From positions 8,056,544 through 8,120,543 of the forward strand of contig CM055895.1 in the NCBI GenBank assembly GCA_029582155.1: 64,000 nt of DNA, in the 5' to 3' direction. This DNA is from Panopea generosa. Its lineage: Eukaryota; Mollusca; Bivalvia; Adapedonta; Hiatellidae. Made by a program: the position numbers and the translations under genes. The first letter of the stretch is position 1. Each line of letters opens with the position of its first letter. Below, piece by piece: positions 1 through 14,000 of this stretch. The notes below the pieces were generated by a model that did not search any database, was not told the origin of the DNA, and saw only the letters and a program-made list of their open reading frames with translations.

Positions 1-139
1 ATCTTGACGTTACAATTTAACCTTTAATGTTGTATTTAGGTACAGCTTGTCATTGTATGCTATTATATGTAGTTCTGTTGAATTTACTAAATATACAAGC
101 ACTACACTATACAGTTAAACTTTCTTTAAACAGTCACTC

Positions 140-865
140 AAGGGAGATGACCTCTTAAGACAGGTGGCTGCTTAAAATTATAACAAGAACTGTCAATAAA
201 ACAGCGCACTCGACTATTCCAATATTTGTCACAAAAGTACAAATTTGATTGAGACTGAAGACAAATCCAAGCAAACAAAAGTATTCTATCTAACTAAATT
301 GAAGTTTTGGGTTATAGGTTTTATAATTGCAGTACCTTGTATGAAGTTTCAATCCAATACATGCAATGACTGCTGAGTTATAGAATTTCTAAGTCAAACA
401 AGAGTTATAATTTGCAATATATTCAAGCAAGAGTTATCTAACTTAGTTATTGTAGTAGGTTTGATAACTCGGAAGTCTTGTGTGAAGTTTCAATCCAATA
501 CATTAAGTGGTTGGTGAGATATGAACTTGATGGTACTTGCACGCACAACTTTAACCAGAATTTCTTAATCAAACAAGGGCAATAATTTGCATCATATTCA
601 TGCAAGAGTTCTCTATCTTAGTTATTTAGTAGGTTTGAAGTAGGGAAGTCTTGTATAAAGTTGTTTCAAGTCAATACATGCAATGGTTACTGAGATATGG
701 ACTTGCATGCAAAACTTAAACCAAGGTGTGACGCCGACGCCCAGATGAGTAGAATAGCTCTCTTTATTCTTAAAATAGTCAAGCTAAAAATAGTAAAAAG
801 AAAATGTGGCTGTTTAATACAAGTGGTTGCTTAATATAGGTGAGCACTAAACAGGTTTAACTGTT
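140..865. mobile_element. MITE-like element split by another repeat
   Basis: The left part (about 140-180) reads cttaagacaggtggctgct and the right part (about 800-860) reads gtggttgcttaatataggt. These match the two ends of the complete short copy at about 20025-20176. The middle (about 300-800) is a different tandem-core element, so this looks like an old insertion into a Tigger-like MITE. No coding capacity. Confidence 0.4.
300..800 (+). mobile_element. Non-autonomous element with tandem-repeat core (family T)
   Basis: Three diverged copies of a unit of about 145-170 bp, each starting near cttgtatgaagtttcaatcc (about 335, 478 and 648), are followed by a unique end with gacgccgacgcccag and tattcttaaaatagtcaagc. 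The same unique end occurs inverted at 60452, so these are two members of one family with different cores. Non-coding. Confidence 0.5.
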
Positions 866-1941
866 CAAAGTGATGTTGCACACAGTAATGGTACTTGTAT
901 TATAAAACTAATATCAGAAACATATAAAACTGTCCCCGAATACTTTATTGTTTTTTGGAATTATACTTATTATATATCAAATTGAAGATCGCGAAATGAT
1001 CTTTTCGGTTGATAGGTACAACACACGCTGTTGACATGATCTATATATTTTAATTTGAGTATAAGTCACATTTAACGTCATTTTCCCCCCATGTCCCAGC
1101 GTAACATTTCACATGGGTCCCGGCCTACAATGCTATGTTTAAAAATGGGGCAAAAGGGTAGATGACAGTTCTATCCACTGATGAAAGTGACATAATTTCC
1201 GGTAACAGATGTTTGTTTTTTATTGTAATAAACTAAACGGCTATTACGTAACACGTGGTTCGTTACCCACATGCAAAATATTCCGAAAAACAGAAGACAC
1301 GTTAATAGTCATTGCATTAAAACTATATGTACATGTTCATTGTTTCACTATATGGTACTTGATGATTTTTTCTTATTGCGATTATGAGATATTACATTTT
1401 TTCCAAAAGAAAAATGGTGTTGTCCGGCAATGTTATTTGAAAGAAATAATTGAAATGTATTTGATTAATTTAATTATTTTAGAAAAATCACTAACATGTA
1501 CTTTTTAAAATCATATCATACTAAAGTAAAATTTTAGTAGAACATGCTTATGTGGAATGGAATATATTCACTTTGCTCTGAATGGTTCATACTTCATATC
1601 TAAAATGTCCTATATGATTTACCGCCCATTACAATTTTTGTCAATAAAATAACGCCTGCCATCACATTTTGACCATATCAAATACCCGGTACTTTAAATA
1701 CAGAATATCCTCTTTTGAAAATTATATTTACGAGTAAATTTAGTTTTTGTTGACGTCCCAAAATATAGAAAAAAGTTATACATTTAATATCCACAAAGTA
1801 CCTATTTTCTTGTAAATCAAATAATAAAAAATACATGAATAAACACCTTCGCGTTATACAATTTTTTAATGTTATGTTTAAATAAGAGGTACCGTTATTG
1901 TGCACAACGTCATTAAATACACAAAATATGCATAGGTTTAC
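866..1941. other. Non-coding, probably intron of gene 1
   Basis: AT-rich sequence without convincing coding potential or a recognised repeat. If the donor at 1941 is used, this is intron on the minus strand. If it is not used, the gene 1 frame stops at 1913 and this is 3' UTR and flank. Short open frames here have no coding character. Confidence 0.4.
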
Positions 1942-4900
1942 CTTTATCGAAGGAAACATTCACAACTTGCTGCCTTGATTTCTGATTGTTTTCTTCATCA
2001 GAGTTACTGTATCTGCTTTTCTTATGCTTTACTTTTTTATGCTTGCCCTTTTTCTTCTTCAATACATCCTCGTTTGGATCTTCATCTGCAGACTCGCCCA
2101 CATGTATCACCAATCTATCCTTTTTGTTTGATTTTGAGATCTTTGATTTCCTGCCTTTTTCCAAGGTGGAACGAGACACCTTTATATCAAGTAAACTAGG
2201 AATACCTTTTGTTTGTTTCTGTTTACTATTTTCCTTGTTCACTACACTTATCACTCCCCTTTGAGGTTTCTCATCAGAGCTGCAGTCAGAATCTATTTCT
2301 TCAAATGTTTTTTTCAGTGCGCATTCCTCCTCATAGAATACCATCTTTTTTCTATGGTAATACATTTCTTTACCATCATCAACATCTCCACTTCTGCCAT
2401 TATCATTTTTTCTTGCACCCCAGCCACCATCCTTGTTATATCTATCATAACCACGGTTACTGTCACCTCTGTCTCTCCCTGAAGTTTGCTGTCTACCCTT
2501 CCAAACACTATCACCATCTCCTCTCTCCTTCTCATTTTTCACTTTATCACTGCCTGTCTTTGCATCCGCTCTCTTCTCTCTCTCCAAAAGCATTCTGCGT
2601 CTCCGTTCGCGTTCTATGTCATCTGTATTTCTAGAAGCACCAGACTTTTTATTCCTCCATGTTTCATTTTCTGAGTCACTGCTCATATCACTGAGACTGG
2701 ATATATTCTTGTCACTTTCACTATCAGAACTTGAGTCAGATTCCAAATCTGCTATCTTCTTTAATCTCTCCTCTATACTTTTTCTCTTTTCCTTTTTACT
2801 TGCTTTTTCATCTGAATTTCTATGCTTCATATAAGAGTCACCACTTTTTCTAAGAGACCGTTTCTCATCTGATCTTCTTCTTAATTTATTGTCATGATCT
2901 TTCTGTTTAATTTTATTTTTAACAATGTCATACTGTGATTTAGAGTCAGAGATACTCTTTTTTTTACTATCCTGAGCCAAACGACTATCACTTTTGCTAC
3001 ATTTTACAGTTTCTCTGATCTTATTCTTTTCAGCCATTTTCTTTTTAGATCCTGACTTCTGAAAATATTCCTTAACACTATCTGGAGTTTTTGAGCGAGA
3101 CTTATTATGCTGCTTGGAGTTTATATCAATACTTTTTCTATCACTCCTTTCAAATTTTTTTCTAAGGGTTTCACTTTGTTTTTCATTATTTAATTCTAAA
3201 CGATGACGTTCCCTACCAGTACTTTTTAATCCTAAATCTTTGTCTCTGCTAGTTTTTGGTTTTTCCCTATTCTGTGCTGGAGCAACCTTTTCGCTTTTTC
3301 GTTCTACATTAGCTCTATAATCAAAATCCTTTTTCGATCTGCTTTCTTGTTCTTTTTTTAACTTAGATATCTCTTTAAAGTGCCTTGTTTCCTTACCTCT
3401 ATCATATTTTTCCATTCTTTCTCCAATTATAACTTTTCCTGATCTTTCCCTGTAAGCCTTTGGCAACTCAGTATCACTTATTTCCCGCTTAATGTATGTT
3501 TTCTTATCATTTGTTTCTTTCCTGGACCGGGCATGTTGAGGAACACTTTTGTTTTCATATACAGATTTATCATTTCTATAGTTTGTTGCATCAAATTCAG
3601 GATCCGCTTTGATATTGCTTTGGAGTATGCCTTTGCCCCATGTAGGAGATTGTCTTTTATCTTGGGATACTGATTTTTTGTCTTTTCCTCTTTTTGGAGA
3701 TTCTACCTTATGTCTATCTGAGGAGGTTACTTTTCTACAAGCAGGAGACAAGGATTTTGGTGCAACTTTTCTGTCTTGATATGTGGTTTTGCTTGTGTAA
3801 TCAGAGATGGTTTTCCAGTCTGAAGATTCATTTCTTTTCCTTAAAAGAGATGCTGTTTCTCTTCCTGAATGAACATCTTGCCGTTGTCTGTCTGATTCTA
3901 AATTTTGCCTCCTTTTTGGAGAACCAGACTGTGACCGTCTCCGTTTTCTTGGAGGACTATTTGCTTGCCTTTGTGAACATTTGACAGGTGAAGACAGTCT
4001 TTTATGTTTGGGTGATACAGATTGCCTGAGAGTAACAATTTCCGATGATTTTTTTCGTATAGTTTCTTTATCATGTTCTGATAACACAGACATTTTTTCC
4101 TGTTTTACTAAAGTAGGCTGAGGTGATGATTCTCTGGATGAAGGAGCTGATGAAGATGGAGATGACGATGAATGTGATGAAGATGAAGATGAATGAGATG
4201 ATGATGAAGATGACGACAATGGTGATTTATTACCACTATCCTGTTCTGACTTTTGTATTTGTGATTGATTTTTTTCAGGTGTAGGTGTCTTATAAGCACT
4301 TCCAATAGGTTTACAATCTTCATTTTTCACACTCTCTGCCTCAGACTCTGAATCTGATACCATATCAAATTTTGCTCTTGATTCAGACCAATTTGAAAGG
4401 TTAGAGTTACTGTTTCTTAAACTCTCTTCTTCAGAATCCACTTCAGAATCATCTCCAGAGTCAGAATTTTTCCGTCTTCTGTTAAACCTACTAAATGAAC
4501 TATATGAGTTTGAGACACTTTCTTCATGACGAGGTTCATCTCTCAAAGGTGTAGAATTTGCTGTATCCAAGTTTGTTGAAAAGGAATCAGCTATAGCACT
4601 TTCTATAGTTTTTAAATCTGATATCTGTTCTCCAGACTTGATTATCTTATCTATAACTTCCCGTCCGTCGTTGCCATCATTATCAGTATTTATAGCACTG
4701 GAATCTGGCATAACATTATCTATACCACTGACAGATTGATCCGTATGAATTGAACTTGTTCCTAATTGGTCAGAATTGTTTGAAATATTCATATCTGATT
4801 GGTTCTTAGATGTATCAACTAAGGACTGATCAGCAGTTTGTGATGTATTGATATCTGAGTGAATTTCATCCACTGTAATATTCTCAGACATGTCATCCTC

Positions 4901-5088
4901 ATTTTCGTCCTTGTCTGAGGTATCGTGACCAAATACATCCGTTTCCTCTTCTTGTTCAAGACTCACGTCCTCTAGTGACATATCCATCTTTTCTCTAGTC
5001 TCGTTCAGATCTTCATTGTCACTGGCACGGGCCTCATCTTCATCTTCCGTATCTGTGTCGTCATCATAGCGGCGGAACTTTGAGGTAT
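1942..5088 (-). CDS. Gene 1 exon 6: Ser/Arg/Lys/Glu-rich tail
   Basis: A 3,147-bp exon. The acceptor CAG lies at 5091-5089. The first two bases complete an Asp codon begun in the previous exon, then TSKFRRYDDD follows. It encodes about 1,049 residues: an acidic N-terminal third, a poly-Ser stretch from a GATGAA-type repeat (plus strand about 4135-4220), SP- and R-rich clusters, long Lys/Glu/Arg segments, an RERRRRMLLEREKR helix, an Asp/Gly/Arg-rich piece, and a less repetitive C-terminal part (KKMVFYEEECALKKTFEEID, then RGVISVV and KKDRLVIHVG) that is the best candidate for a conserved block. The low end is set at a GTAAAC donor (1941) because the codons beyond it add only a short unlikely tail before the stop at 1913. 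That stop is the alternative end. Confidence 0.85.
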
Positions 5089-8000
5089 CTGCAGTCAATA
5101 ACATTGATATTGGTAAATTGACAATATATTATGGATTTAAATATAAAGTTTTTTTTCTTCTTTTTTAGTTTTAAACCATTTCAGAGCTGACAGTTATATA
5201 CACTAACTATTATGAATTATTATAACTATTATAAACATTGTCATTAATTTTAAAAGCCAACTGATGTCACACAATACAATTCAGGGCTCTTGCTCACACT
5301 TTTGGTAATGAGGTCAGGCCCCCGACTTTGGAAAACTAGCATTATTGGGAATATTACTTAGCACAGGTTCCTTCAGTATATGTAACAATATATGTGCAAT
5401 GTATATTAAATGTATTAAAATGAGATGTTCTTGTAGAAGACTAGATTAAAATCATAATATTAAATTATCTCCAAACCTTTCCCGTAAATATTTCTTTTGG
5501 TTTCTTTGCATTTTAAAATTGGAAATGTTGGAAAAAAGATACTATTTGCCATTGGGGATGGGGCAGAATAATGGCCCCAAAAATGGGCAAACAAGAGCCC
5601 TGCAATTTATACTACATGTAATGTAGACAAAATACTTTATGAGGTTTAAATATTAAAGTTTTTTTTTCTTTATTTTAAATATTCATTTATACTATTTTAA
5701 AACCATTTCAGAGATGAAGATGTTAGATACGCTAACTCTTTTATGCATAAATCGTAAATACCAACAAAAACAGCAAAAATCTTCCTGGCTATGTCTGTAT
5801 CAATCGCTGCCAATTTCATTTTAATAACTCTAAATTGATACCCGGTAGTTGACATTTTCCTGAATAAGTGCATTATATCTCACATGTAAAACCATTTAAA
5901 GGTGTAGTCAGATAGTGTTATGATATACCATCAATATTTTAATATGTGTAAATAAATATGCTTTTCATAAAAAATTTATGAAAGTACAAAATAAATTTAG
6001 ATAATTTGGGTTTATAAATGGATTTATAATTCTCTCACCTTTAGGTTTAGGTGGGGTGGAGCACTGACTGCTTCCATCTGTTGATGCCCATTTATCCTGA
6101 GGGCGAAGCAACAGTGGACGGGATTCCCTGGGTTTTTCATCCCTTGGTTTCTCCTTTTCTCCATTTCCTTCCACCTGTGTGTACAATATTACATAATTGA
6201 TTGTTTAACTTATACTCAATGCCTTCATCATCAATACAGCACCAAAATAGACAATAATTCCATGAACGGTTGACTTCATTACATTTTTTTTTTTTTAATG
6301 GGGTTTAACGCCATGTTCAACACATTTCAGGTTATATATGGCATATCCAGTTTTACTGGTGGAGGAAGATCTCAGACTGAGACAGACTGAGTAAAATTTC
6401 CGTCCTTCTGCAAGTAACTGGAAACTTTCTCACATAAAGTTTTTAGAGCAAGCGGGACACAAACTTACGACCTCAGCTACGGAGGACCCTTTTCATTTTA
6501 TTAAAGTTGCTTTTTAAAATTAATGGAGTTTAACATCATTTTCAGCACATTTTAGGTTATTTAAATGGCATACTAGTATCCAGTTTTATTGGTGGAGGAA
6601 GACAACTTAGACCATGGAGAACCCTTTAAGATGAATCCTCTGGTTATGTCCGACTAAAGTCCCGTTTCTGTTTTTAATAGTCCTTCTGTTTTTAATGTAA
6701 AATGCTACTGTTTACTCGAATATCATTATTTTTAGGTATTCAGTGTCTTAAATAAGCGGCCTCCTGTTTCACCAACATATACTTAAATACTTAAATCTAA
6801 AAAAAGCAGCCAGGTGATCATGATTTGAGACTGGTTCCAGTAAAACCGTATATTGTTTCATTGATATTGATTATATACTATATAAAAAAACAGTCAAAAC
6901 ATAGTTACGTTTTTAAGTATTTAAGTAAAATGTTGTTGTAAAAACAGAAGCCTGGTCCCTTCAATCCAATCTTGTCGCTCGTTAAATGATTTTTTTTTCC
7001 TTTTAATGGGGTTTTATTAAAAATGCCATTTTTAACAAATGTCAAGATATATAAGGTATACCGGTATCCAGTTTTATTTGTGATGGATGTTGTTGTTGTA
7101 TGGTGTTTAGCGTCGCTTTCAACAATTTTTCAGTCATATCGCGACGGTGTCTACTTGAGACAGTATTCTGAGCGCTGTCACACTGGAGTATCATGCCGCA
7201 GACACATGGTATGATACCCCACCCAGTCACATTATACTGACACCGGCCGACCAGACCTAGAACTCTCCTCTAAATGCTGAGCGTCAAGTGAGGAAGCTTC
7301 TAGTACCATTTTTAAAGTCTTTGGTATGACCCGGCCGGGGATCGAACCCACGACCTCCCGCATGCGAGGCAGACACTCTACCACTAGACCACGCCCCGGT
7401 ATATTTGTGAAGGAAGACACTATCCCTCCTACAGCAAGAAACTGGCAAACTTTCTCACCAACTATGTGAGTCAAGCAGGACTCAAAACCTAAAACCTCAA
7501 CAGTGATAGATAAGTGAGTGATCTTGAGACGGCACCTTAGATCACTCAGCCACGGGGTACCCCCCCCCCCCCCCCCCCCCCCCATACTGAAGTATGGACA
7601 ATAGATACAGATAAAAAACATGGCACATCCTGTTCTGTCAAAGGTGATAATAGTTTGTACATCAGTATTGTGTTTGTTACACTCAAATCAGTGATTACCT
7701 CGTGGTCAATATAACAGAGAAAATCTCAATGAAGACAAGTAAAATATGCATTCATAAAGAGTGTTTGTTCCTTTGAAATGCAGTAAGAAGTATAACAAGA
7801 GGGTCAAAATGGCCCTATATCCCTCACCTGACTGACCTTGATTCACCCAACTTATGTAGATTATATAATACATGTACACTCAAAATTCCAGAAAAAACAA
7901 GATGGGTGAGAAGTTAGAATTTCGATTTGTTTTGAAGATGTAACAGACGCGTAGAAGAGTTCAAACTTGGTAGAGGTTCACCCATGGTAAATGTCAGTGA

Positions 8001-11000
8001 AATTACATTGAAATCAGGTAAGTAGATTCTGACAAGAAGGCTTTTGAAGTTTTTACTATAGCTGCCTATATAGGAAACTAGCACCCCACTGTGGCTGTTA
8101 TGTTTTTTAACAAATCACAATGGCTTGAACAAACTTGGTAAAGGGTCATCCAAGGAACATTTCTGCATAATTGTTTTAAAATCGATTAAGTAGTTTCTGA
8201 CAAGAAGATTTTTACTATAGCTTAAGTTTTTACTATAGCTTAAATAGTAAACTAACCCCATCCCCTGGCCACCATGTCTTTTTACAAATCACTACAGTTT
8301 GAACAAACTTGGTGAAGAGTCCTCCAAGGAATATTTCTGTGAAATCATTTTAAAACTGAGCCATAAGTTTCTGACAAGAAGATTTTCTAAGTTTTTACTT
8401 ATTAAACTTGCCCCACCCCCTGATGGCCATTTTTTTTGACGAATCAAGATGGCTTGAACAAACTTGGTAGAGGGTCACCCAAGGAACATTTCTGTGAAAT
8501 TATTTTAAAATCGAGCCAGTAGTTTCTGACAAGAAGATTTTTTAAGATTTTACTAATTAAACTTGCCCTGGCCCTGGGGGCCATGTTTTTTTACGAATCA
8601 AGATGGCTTGAACAAATTGGTAGAGGGTCACCCAACGAACATTTCTGTGAAGTTATATCAAAATTGGCCACATGATTTCTGATAAGAAGATTTTTTAAGT
8701 TTTTATTATAGCTTATGTATATATACAGTAAACTAACCAAAGCCCTGGCCACCATGTTTTTTGACGAATCATAAGGGTCTTGAAGGGTCTTCCAAGAAAC
8801 ATTTCTGTGAAATTGTTTTAAAATCAAGCCAGTAGTTTCTGACAAGAAGATTTTTCCCAGTGGTTTCTGACAAGAAGATTTTTTAAGTTTTTATTATAGC
8901 TTATACAGTAAACTAACCCTGCCTCTGGCGGCAATGTTTTTTGACTAATCAAGATGGCTTGAACAAACTTGGTAGAGAGTTACCCAAGGAACATTTCTCT
9001 GAAATTATTTTAAAATCGAGCCAGTAGTTTCTGACAAGAAGATTTTCTAAGTTTTTACTAATTAAACTTGTCCCACCCCCTGGCGGCCATGTTTTTTGAC
9101 GAATCAAGATGGCTTGAACAAACTTGGTAGAGGGTCCCCCAAGGAACATTTCTGTCAAGTTATATCAAAATAAGCCCAGTGGTTTCTGACAAGAAGATTT
9201 TTTAAGTTTTTAATATAGCTTATATAGTAAATTAACCCCACCCCCTGGCCACCATGTTTTTTGACGAATCAAGATGGCTTGAACAAACTTGGTAGAGGGT
9301 CACCCAAGGAACATTTCTGTGAAATTATTTTAAAATCGAGCCAGTAGTTTCTCACATGAAGATTTTTTTTAGTTTCTACTAATTAAACTTGCCCCTTGCA
9401 GCCATGTTTTTTGACGAATCAAGATGGCTTGAACAAACTTGGTAGAGGGTCACCCAAGAACATTTCTGTGAAGTTATATCAAAATTGGCTCAGTGGTTTC
9501 AGAGGAGAAGTTGTTAGAAGCTAAAAGTTAACGACGGACGACAGACAATGGACGACGGACACCAGTTGATCACAAAAGCTCACCTGTGAGCCTTTGGCTC
9601 AGGTGAGCTTAAAAAAATCCATTCTGACTATCCATTCATTTACCAGAAAAAAATTATGCCTTATTAAATAAAATGCAAATATTTCCACAAATTGAAAGGT
9701 ATTGCGTTGTAAGGATTTATAATCATTTTGTCAGAATTTTCATTCAAACTCTATATTCGATTTTCCCAACTATGGTGACTGAAGTAATGAAAACGTTATT
9801 TCCATTATCTCCAACTTCGCTCTCTGGATAACTAAATTGTTTTCAGGGTCCGTCGAAATTCGAGATAATGAGAGTTGACTGAACATAAAATAAAATTCTA
9901 TTTTAATACCATCATGCATGGTAATCTTTTTTAAAATATGCATAAACAAGAATTTTGTATTATAATACCAGTAATCAAACTATTTTTGTTAATACTTTTT
10001 TTTTAAAATTTTTTTTTTAATTTTCAACAGCAAAGTATTTATATTTTCCTTAATTGTTATCCAGAGACTGATATACGTGCCATATTGATGGCCTGTGTAA
10101 ATGTGCCATTTATTGAATTGTGTTCACCATCATTGATACTCATATGCTGTTTCCTCACCAGTAAACCTTCCTCTGGGGCAGTGAACTTTTATCTTTTTCA
10201 CGAGTTTAACAAACGATATTGTGTTTGATAATTGTTTCACAAGCAAATGCACATTATAATTATAGTAGGGTCAAAATAGCCATAAAAACATCAAACTGCA
10301 GACTAATTACAACAGAAAATGTTTAAATAGTTTCTGAAAGTTCAAACCTTTTCAAAATACATACTGAAAATAGGTCAAAATTGGACACCTCTTTCATTTT
10401 CATTTTCATCATACAAAAATATACCTATTTTTTAAAATGGATTATGAAATAAGTCGTTTACCGCTTAAAATATGGCTAACAGCTGTCTCAGCATATATCA
10501 CTTCCAATAACTTGTGCAAACCATAACCACCCATTAGAGAACCAATGCTACCAAGAAAACTCATCTCTACATGAAGGCCACCAATTCTTGTTGCACTGTT
10601 TGTATAAAACCATTCCAAGAAGGTTGTTCAGGCTTTAATAGCCATGACATCTTCCACAAAATGTCAACATTGTACGTTTTGTCATTTTGGTGATACATGG
10701 GCAATTTCTTTAATTTCAATAGGATTTGAAAGTTTTCTTTTGGTTTAAAGTAAGCAATGTTAATCATTCCTACAGCCATAACATCTTCAGATGAAACAGT
10801 AACCCTGGGAATGGGTTTGGTTGATTTATTTCCTGGTGTTTCTGTTGTTATGATACCCATACCATGGAATGTACCGAGACCATCAACCGTTCTTATGTTG
10901 TGGTCGACATTAACAGCTATATGTTTTATAAACATTCCGGGTTGATGGCCAGTAATTTCAGTACCCTGATGTACAACTGCATTTTTTTCTGCTTTGGAAT

Positions 11001-14000
11001 TGTCTTGCTTTGGCATTTTATAGAACTGGTCCAAAATTGAAGAAGCAGTTGCCGTTAATGTCACTATAGTTGTCTTTCAGTAACTATTTGTTATAATTAT
11101 TTTGTCTCCAAAAGTAATGTTTGTTTCATGTGTCTGAAGCTGTATGACTCATATGTTGTTCTTTCTAGATATCGTTTCATTTTCACAATTAGATCATTTA
11201 TCGAAATTTGTTCATCATCATTTTCTTCAAGAAATGGTACAACACATAGAAATGCGGCATAGATGACCTTACAGAACGCACATGTTCAACTTCATCAGAT
11301 GTGAATTGCTTTGGAATACCCCTATTTGTTCTGAAGTTAACACTACATATTTGATGATATATATTGCATCTGCTGCATGCAAATCTTGTACACACTGGAT
11401 TGTACAATATCATGACCATTTTCAAGACTTTCTATACAAAACGGGCATCTGTCCACTCTTCTTTTATTAACTATAAACAACTTACAGAAAGAAACTATCG
11501 TACAAATGAATACCTTTATATAATATTATAACATTACATGTAATTTATACCACGTATTAAACAGTAATAGAACAATGCTGCGTGAACAATACTGGATAAT
11601 GACCACTTTCAAAAACATGTACTACTTGCGCCAGCAATAAGCTCATTTCTGAATTGAACACTGACATTTTTATATACAAACAAAAAACCCAAAATACTCA
11701 GATTGACAAGTTTCGTGAATAAATTGATTGAATTTCAATTCGCGGAGCATTTCAATCGTACAATTTGATTAAACTAGAGCTATCACTGAAGGTGATGAAT
11801 ACCCCCCAACGCCGCCATGACAGAAAATGGTTTACCATTGTATGAAGTTTTATTAAATTATATCCAATAGTTTTAAAGTAATGCTGCGGACAAGGGAAAT
11901 ATATCAAAGGGCAATAACTCTGTAATTAGCAAGAATAGAGTTATGTTTCCTGTACACTGCACTTCCTCTCATTATATTCTACCATTGTATGAAGTTTGAT
12001 AAAATTCCATCCAGTACTTTAAAAGTAATGCTCCGGACAAGGGAAATATATCAAAGGGCAATAACTCTGTAATTAGCAAGAACAGAGTTATGTTTCTTGT
12101 ACACTGCACTTCCTCTCATTATATTCTACCATTGTATGAAGCTTGATGAAATTCCATCCGGTACTTTTCAAGTAATGCTCCGGACAAGAAAAAATATCAA
12201 AGGGCAATAACTCTGTTATTAGCAAGAATAGAGTTATGTTTCTTGTACAATGCACTTCCTCTCATTATATTCTACCATTGTATGACGTTTGATGAAATTC
12301 CATCCAGTACTTTTCAAGTGATAATCCGCACAAGGAAAATTGCAACTGACAGACCGACCGACAAACCGACAGACCGACCACAGGGTGACTCCAATATACC
12401 TCAAAACTTCGTTTGTCGGGGGTATAATTACATAAAATGGTGACAAATTTAATGTTTATTAAAACCTAAAGTACAAAATATGGCGTAATATTCGGATATT
12501 ACATAAAATTGTGACAAATTAAATGTTTATTAAAACCAAAAGTACAAAATATGGCATAATATTCGGATAGTACATCTATCCGAATTATAACTAAGAATTA
12601 TAACTAAGAATAAAAATCTTTAGCTCCTATTTTGTCCTAATTTAATTTTTTGTGGTCAAATTATGTAATAGTTTCAGAAACTGCAAAAACATTTTATGTT
12701 GCAATTAGTTTGAGGTAAAATTTATTTTTATCCATCTATTAGGTTCTTTTAACTGTTGACATTTAAATGGTGTGTGCCACAAACATGGAGACATAGTAAA
12801 CTACAACAGCCAATTACAGAGAGACACTACTTTATAAGTGTTAGGTTGCTTGATACATGCTATTTTATGATGAATGGAAGCCGTGTTGCTTGAAGACAGA
12901 TGACTGCTGGGATCATAACACACTGGACCAATATCATCTGTAGGTTTTCCTGTACTTTATAGAAGATATTCCTTACTTAACTCAGCCTATGCACTATTTC
13001 TCTATATTCTACCTTACAGTACAACTGTCCTCCACCTAGATACATTACAAAGCCTACTGGGCTCGAATTTAAGCACTCGCAACTCCCAAAATGCGAGCTG
13101 TATTTTGAAAATGTGAGTTGAAATTACTTAAGCTGGCATTTTTTTTGTGAGTGGATTTCAAGTTGAGAAAATTACTTATTGTATTCATTTTATTGATTTT
13201 TGAAAATAAACAAGTATAATCAAGGTAACAGGGCTAGAATTTAACTTTTTTGTGCACTGGCAATTTTGGCCAGTGCCTAAAATTTCAACTGGCCAAATTT
13301 GAAACCAGCTAGCTAAACCAATTTTCGCAGAAACTTGTAGTCCAAAATGTCTAAATAAACCCAAAATTAATTGTTTCAAAGCCTGCGTGTTATTTAATAT
13401 GCATTATTAGCTTTTTTTTATTTATAGACAATGGTATCAAGGTTATTATATATGTTAAGGTACAATTCAAAGCAGTACTTTACAAAACAAAATATTTAAA
13501 AAAATAAAATTGTCTTTGTTATTTATTATACTACCATAAATAAATGCATACAATGATATATCATAAATAAACACTTTAACTAAACCAAAATGTAAATCAT
13601 AACAAGTGTACAGAGACTAAGATTGAGACATACACACATTTCTATTTATAGAATTAATATAGCCAATGGCCTTTCGTTTTAAAATAAGATCTAGATCTAG
13701 CCAAGGACGATTGTTTAACATGTGTAAATGTTGTGACATCATAGTAATATAGTTTAATTATTATGGATGATCTGTCGATCGCGGTGGTTTCTACAGTTGA
13801 CACACCATTTTGTCATTGTCAAGTTTATAGCCCTGTGTGATATTGAGCTGTCGCTCCCATTTCATTACAGTATTAACGGAAGGATTATTTGTCTTTTTTT
13901 CTTGTTGGGACTCACTTTCATTCGTCGGTACAATGGAGAAAAGATGTTATTTTATCAGCCACTTTAACAGCTGACAAAATATGTAAACAATAAATTTGAC

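Noticed and set aside
4108-4323. His-rich frame of 71 codons opposite gene 1
   Set aside because: Shadow frame of the poly-Ser-coding GATGAA-type repeat in exon 6.
5965-6186. Exon 5 frame as a stand-alone 73-residue gene
   Set aside because: The coding-like part stops exactly at GT/AG splice borders and continues in phase into exon 6.
7232-7621. 129-codon minus frame with a Gly run
   Set aside because: It runs across two nested SINEs and the poly-C tract; no coding support.
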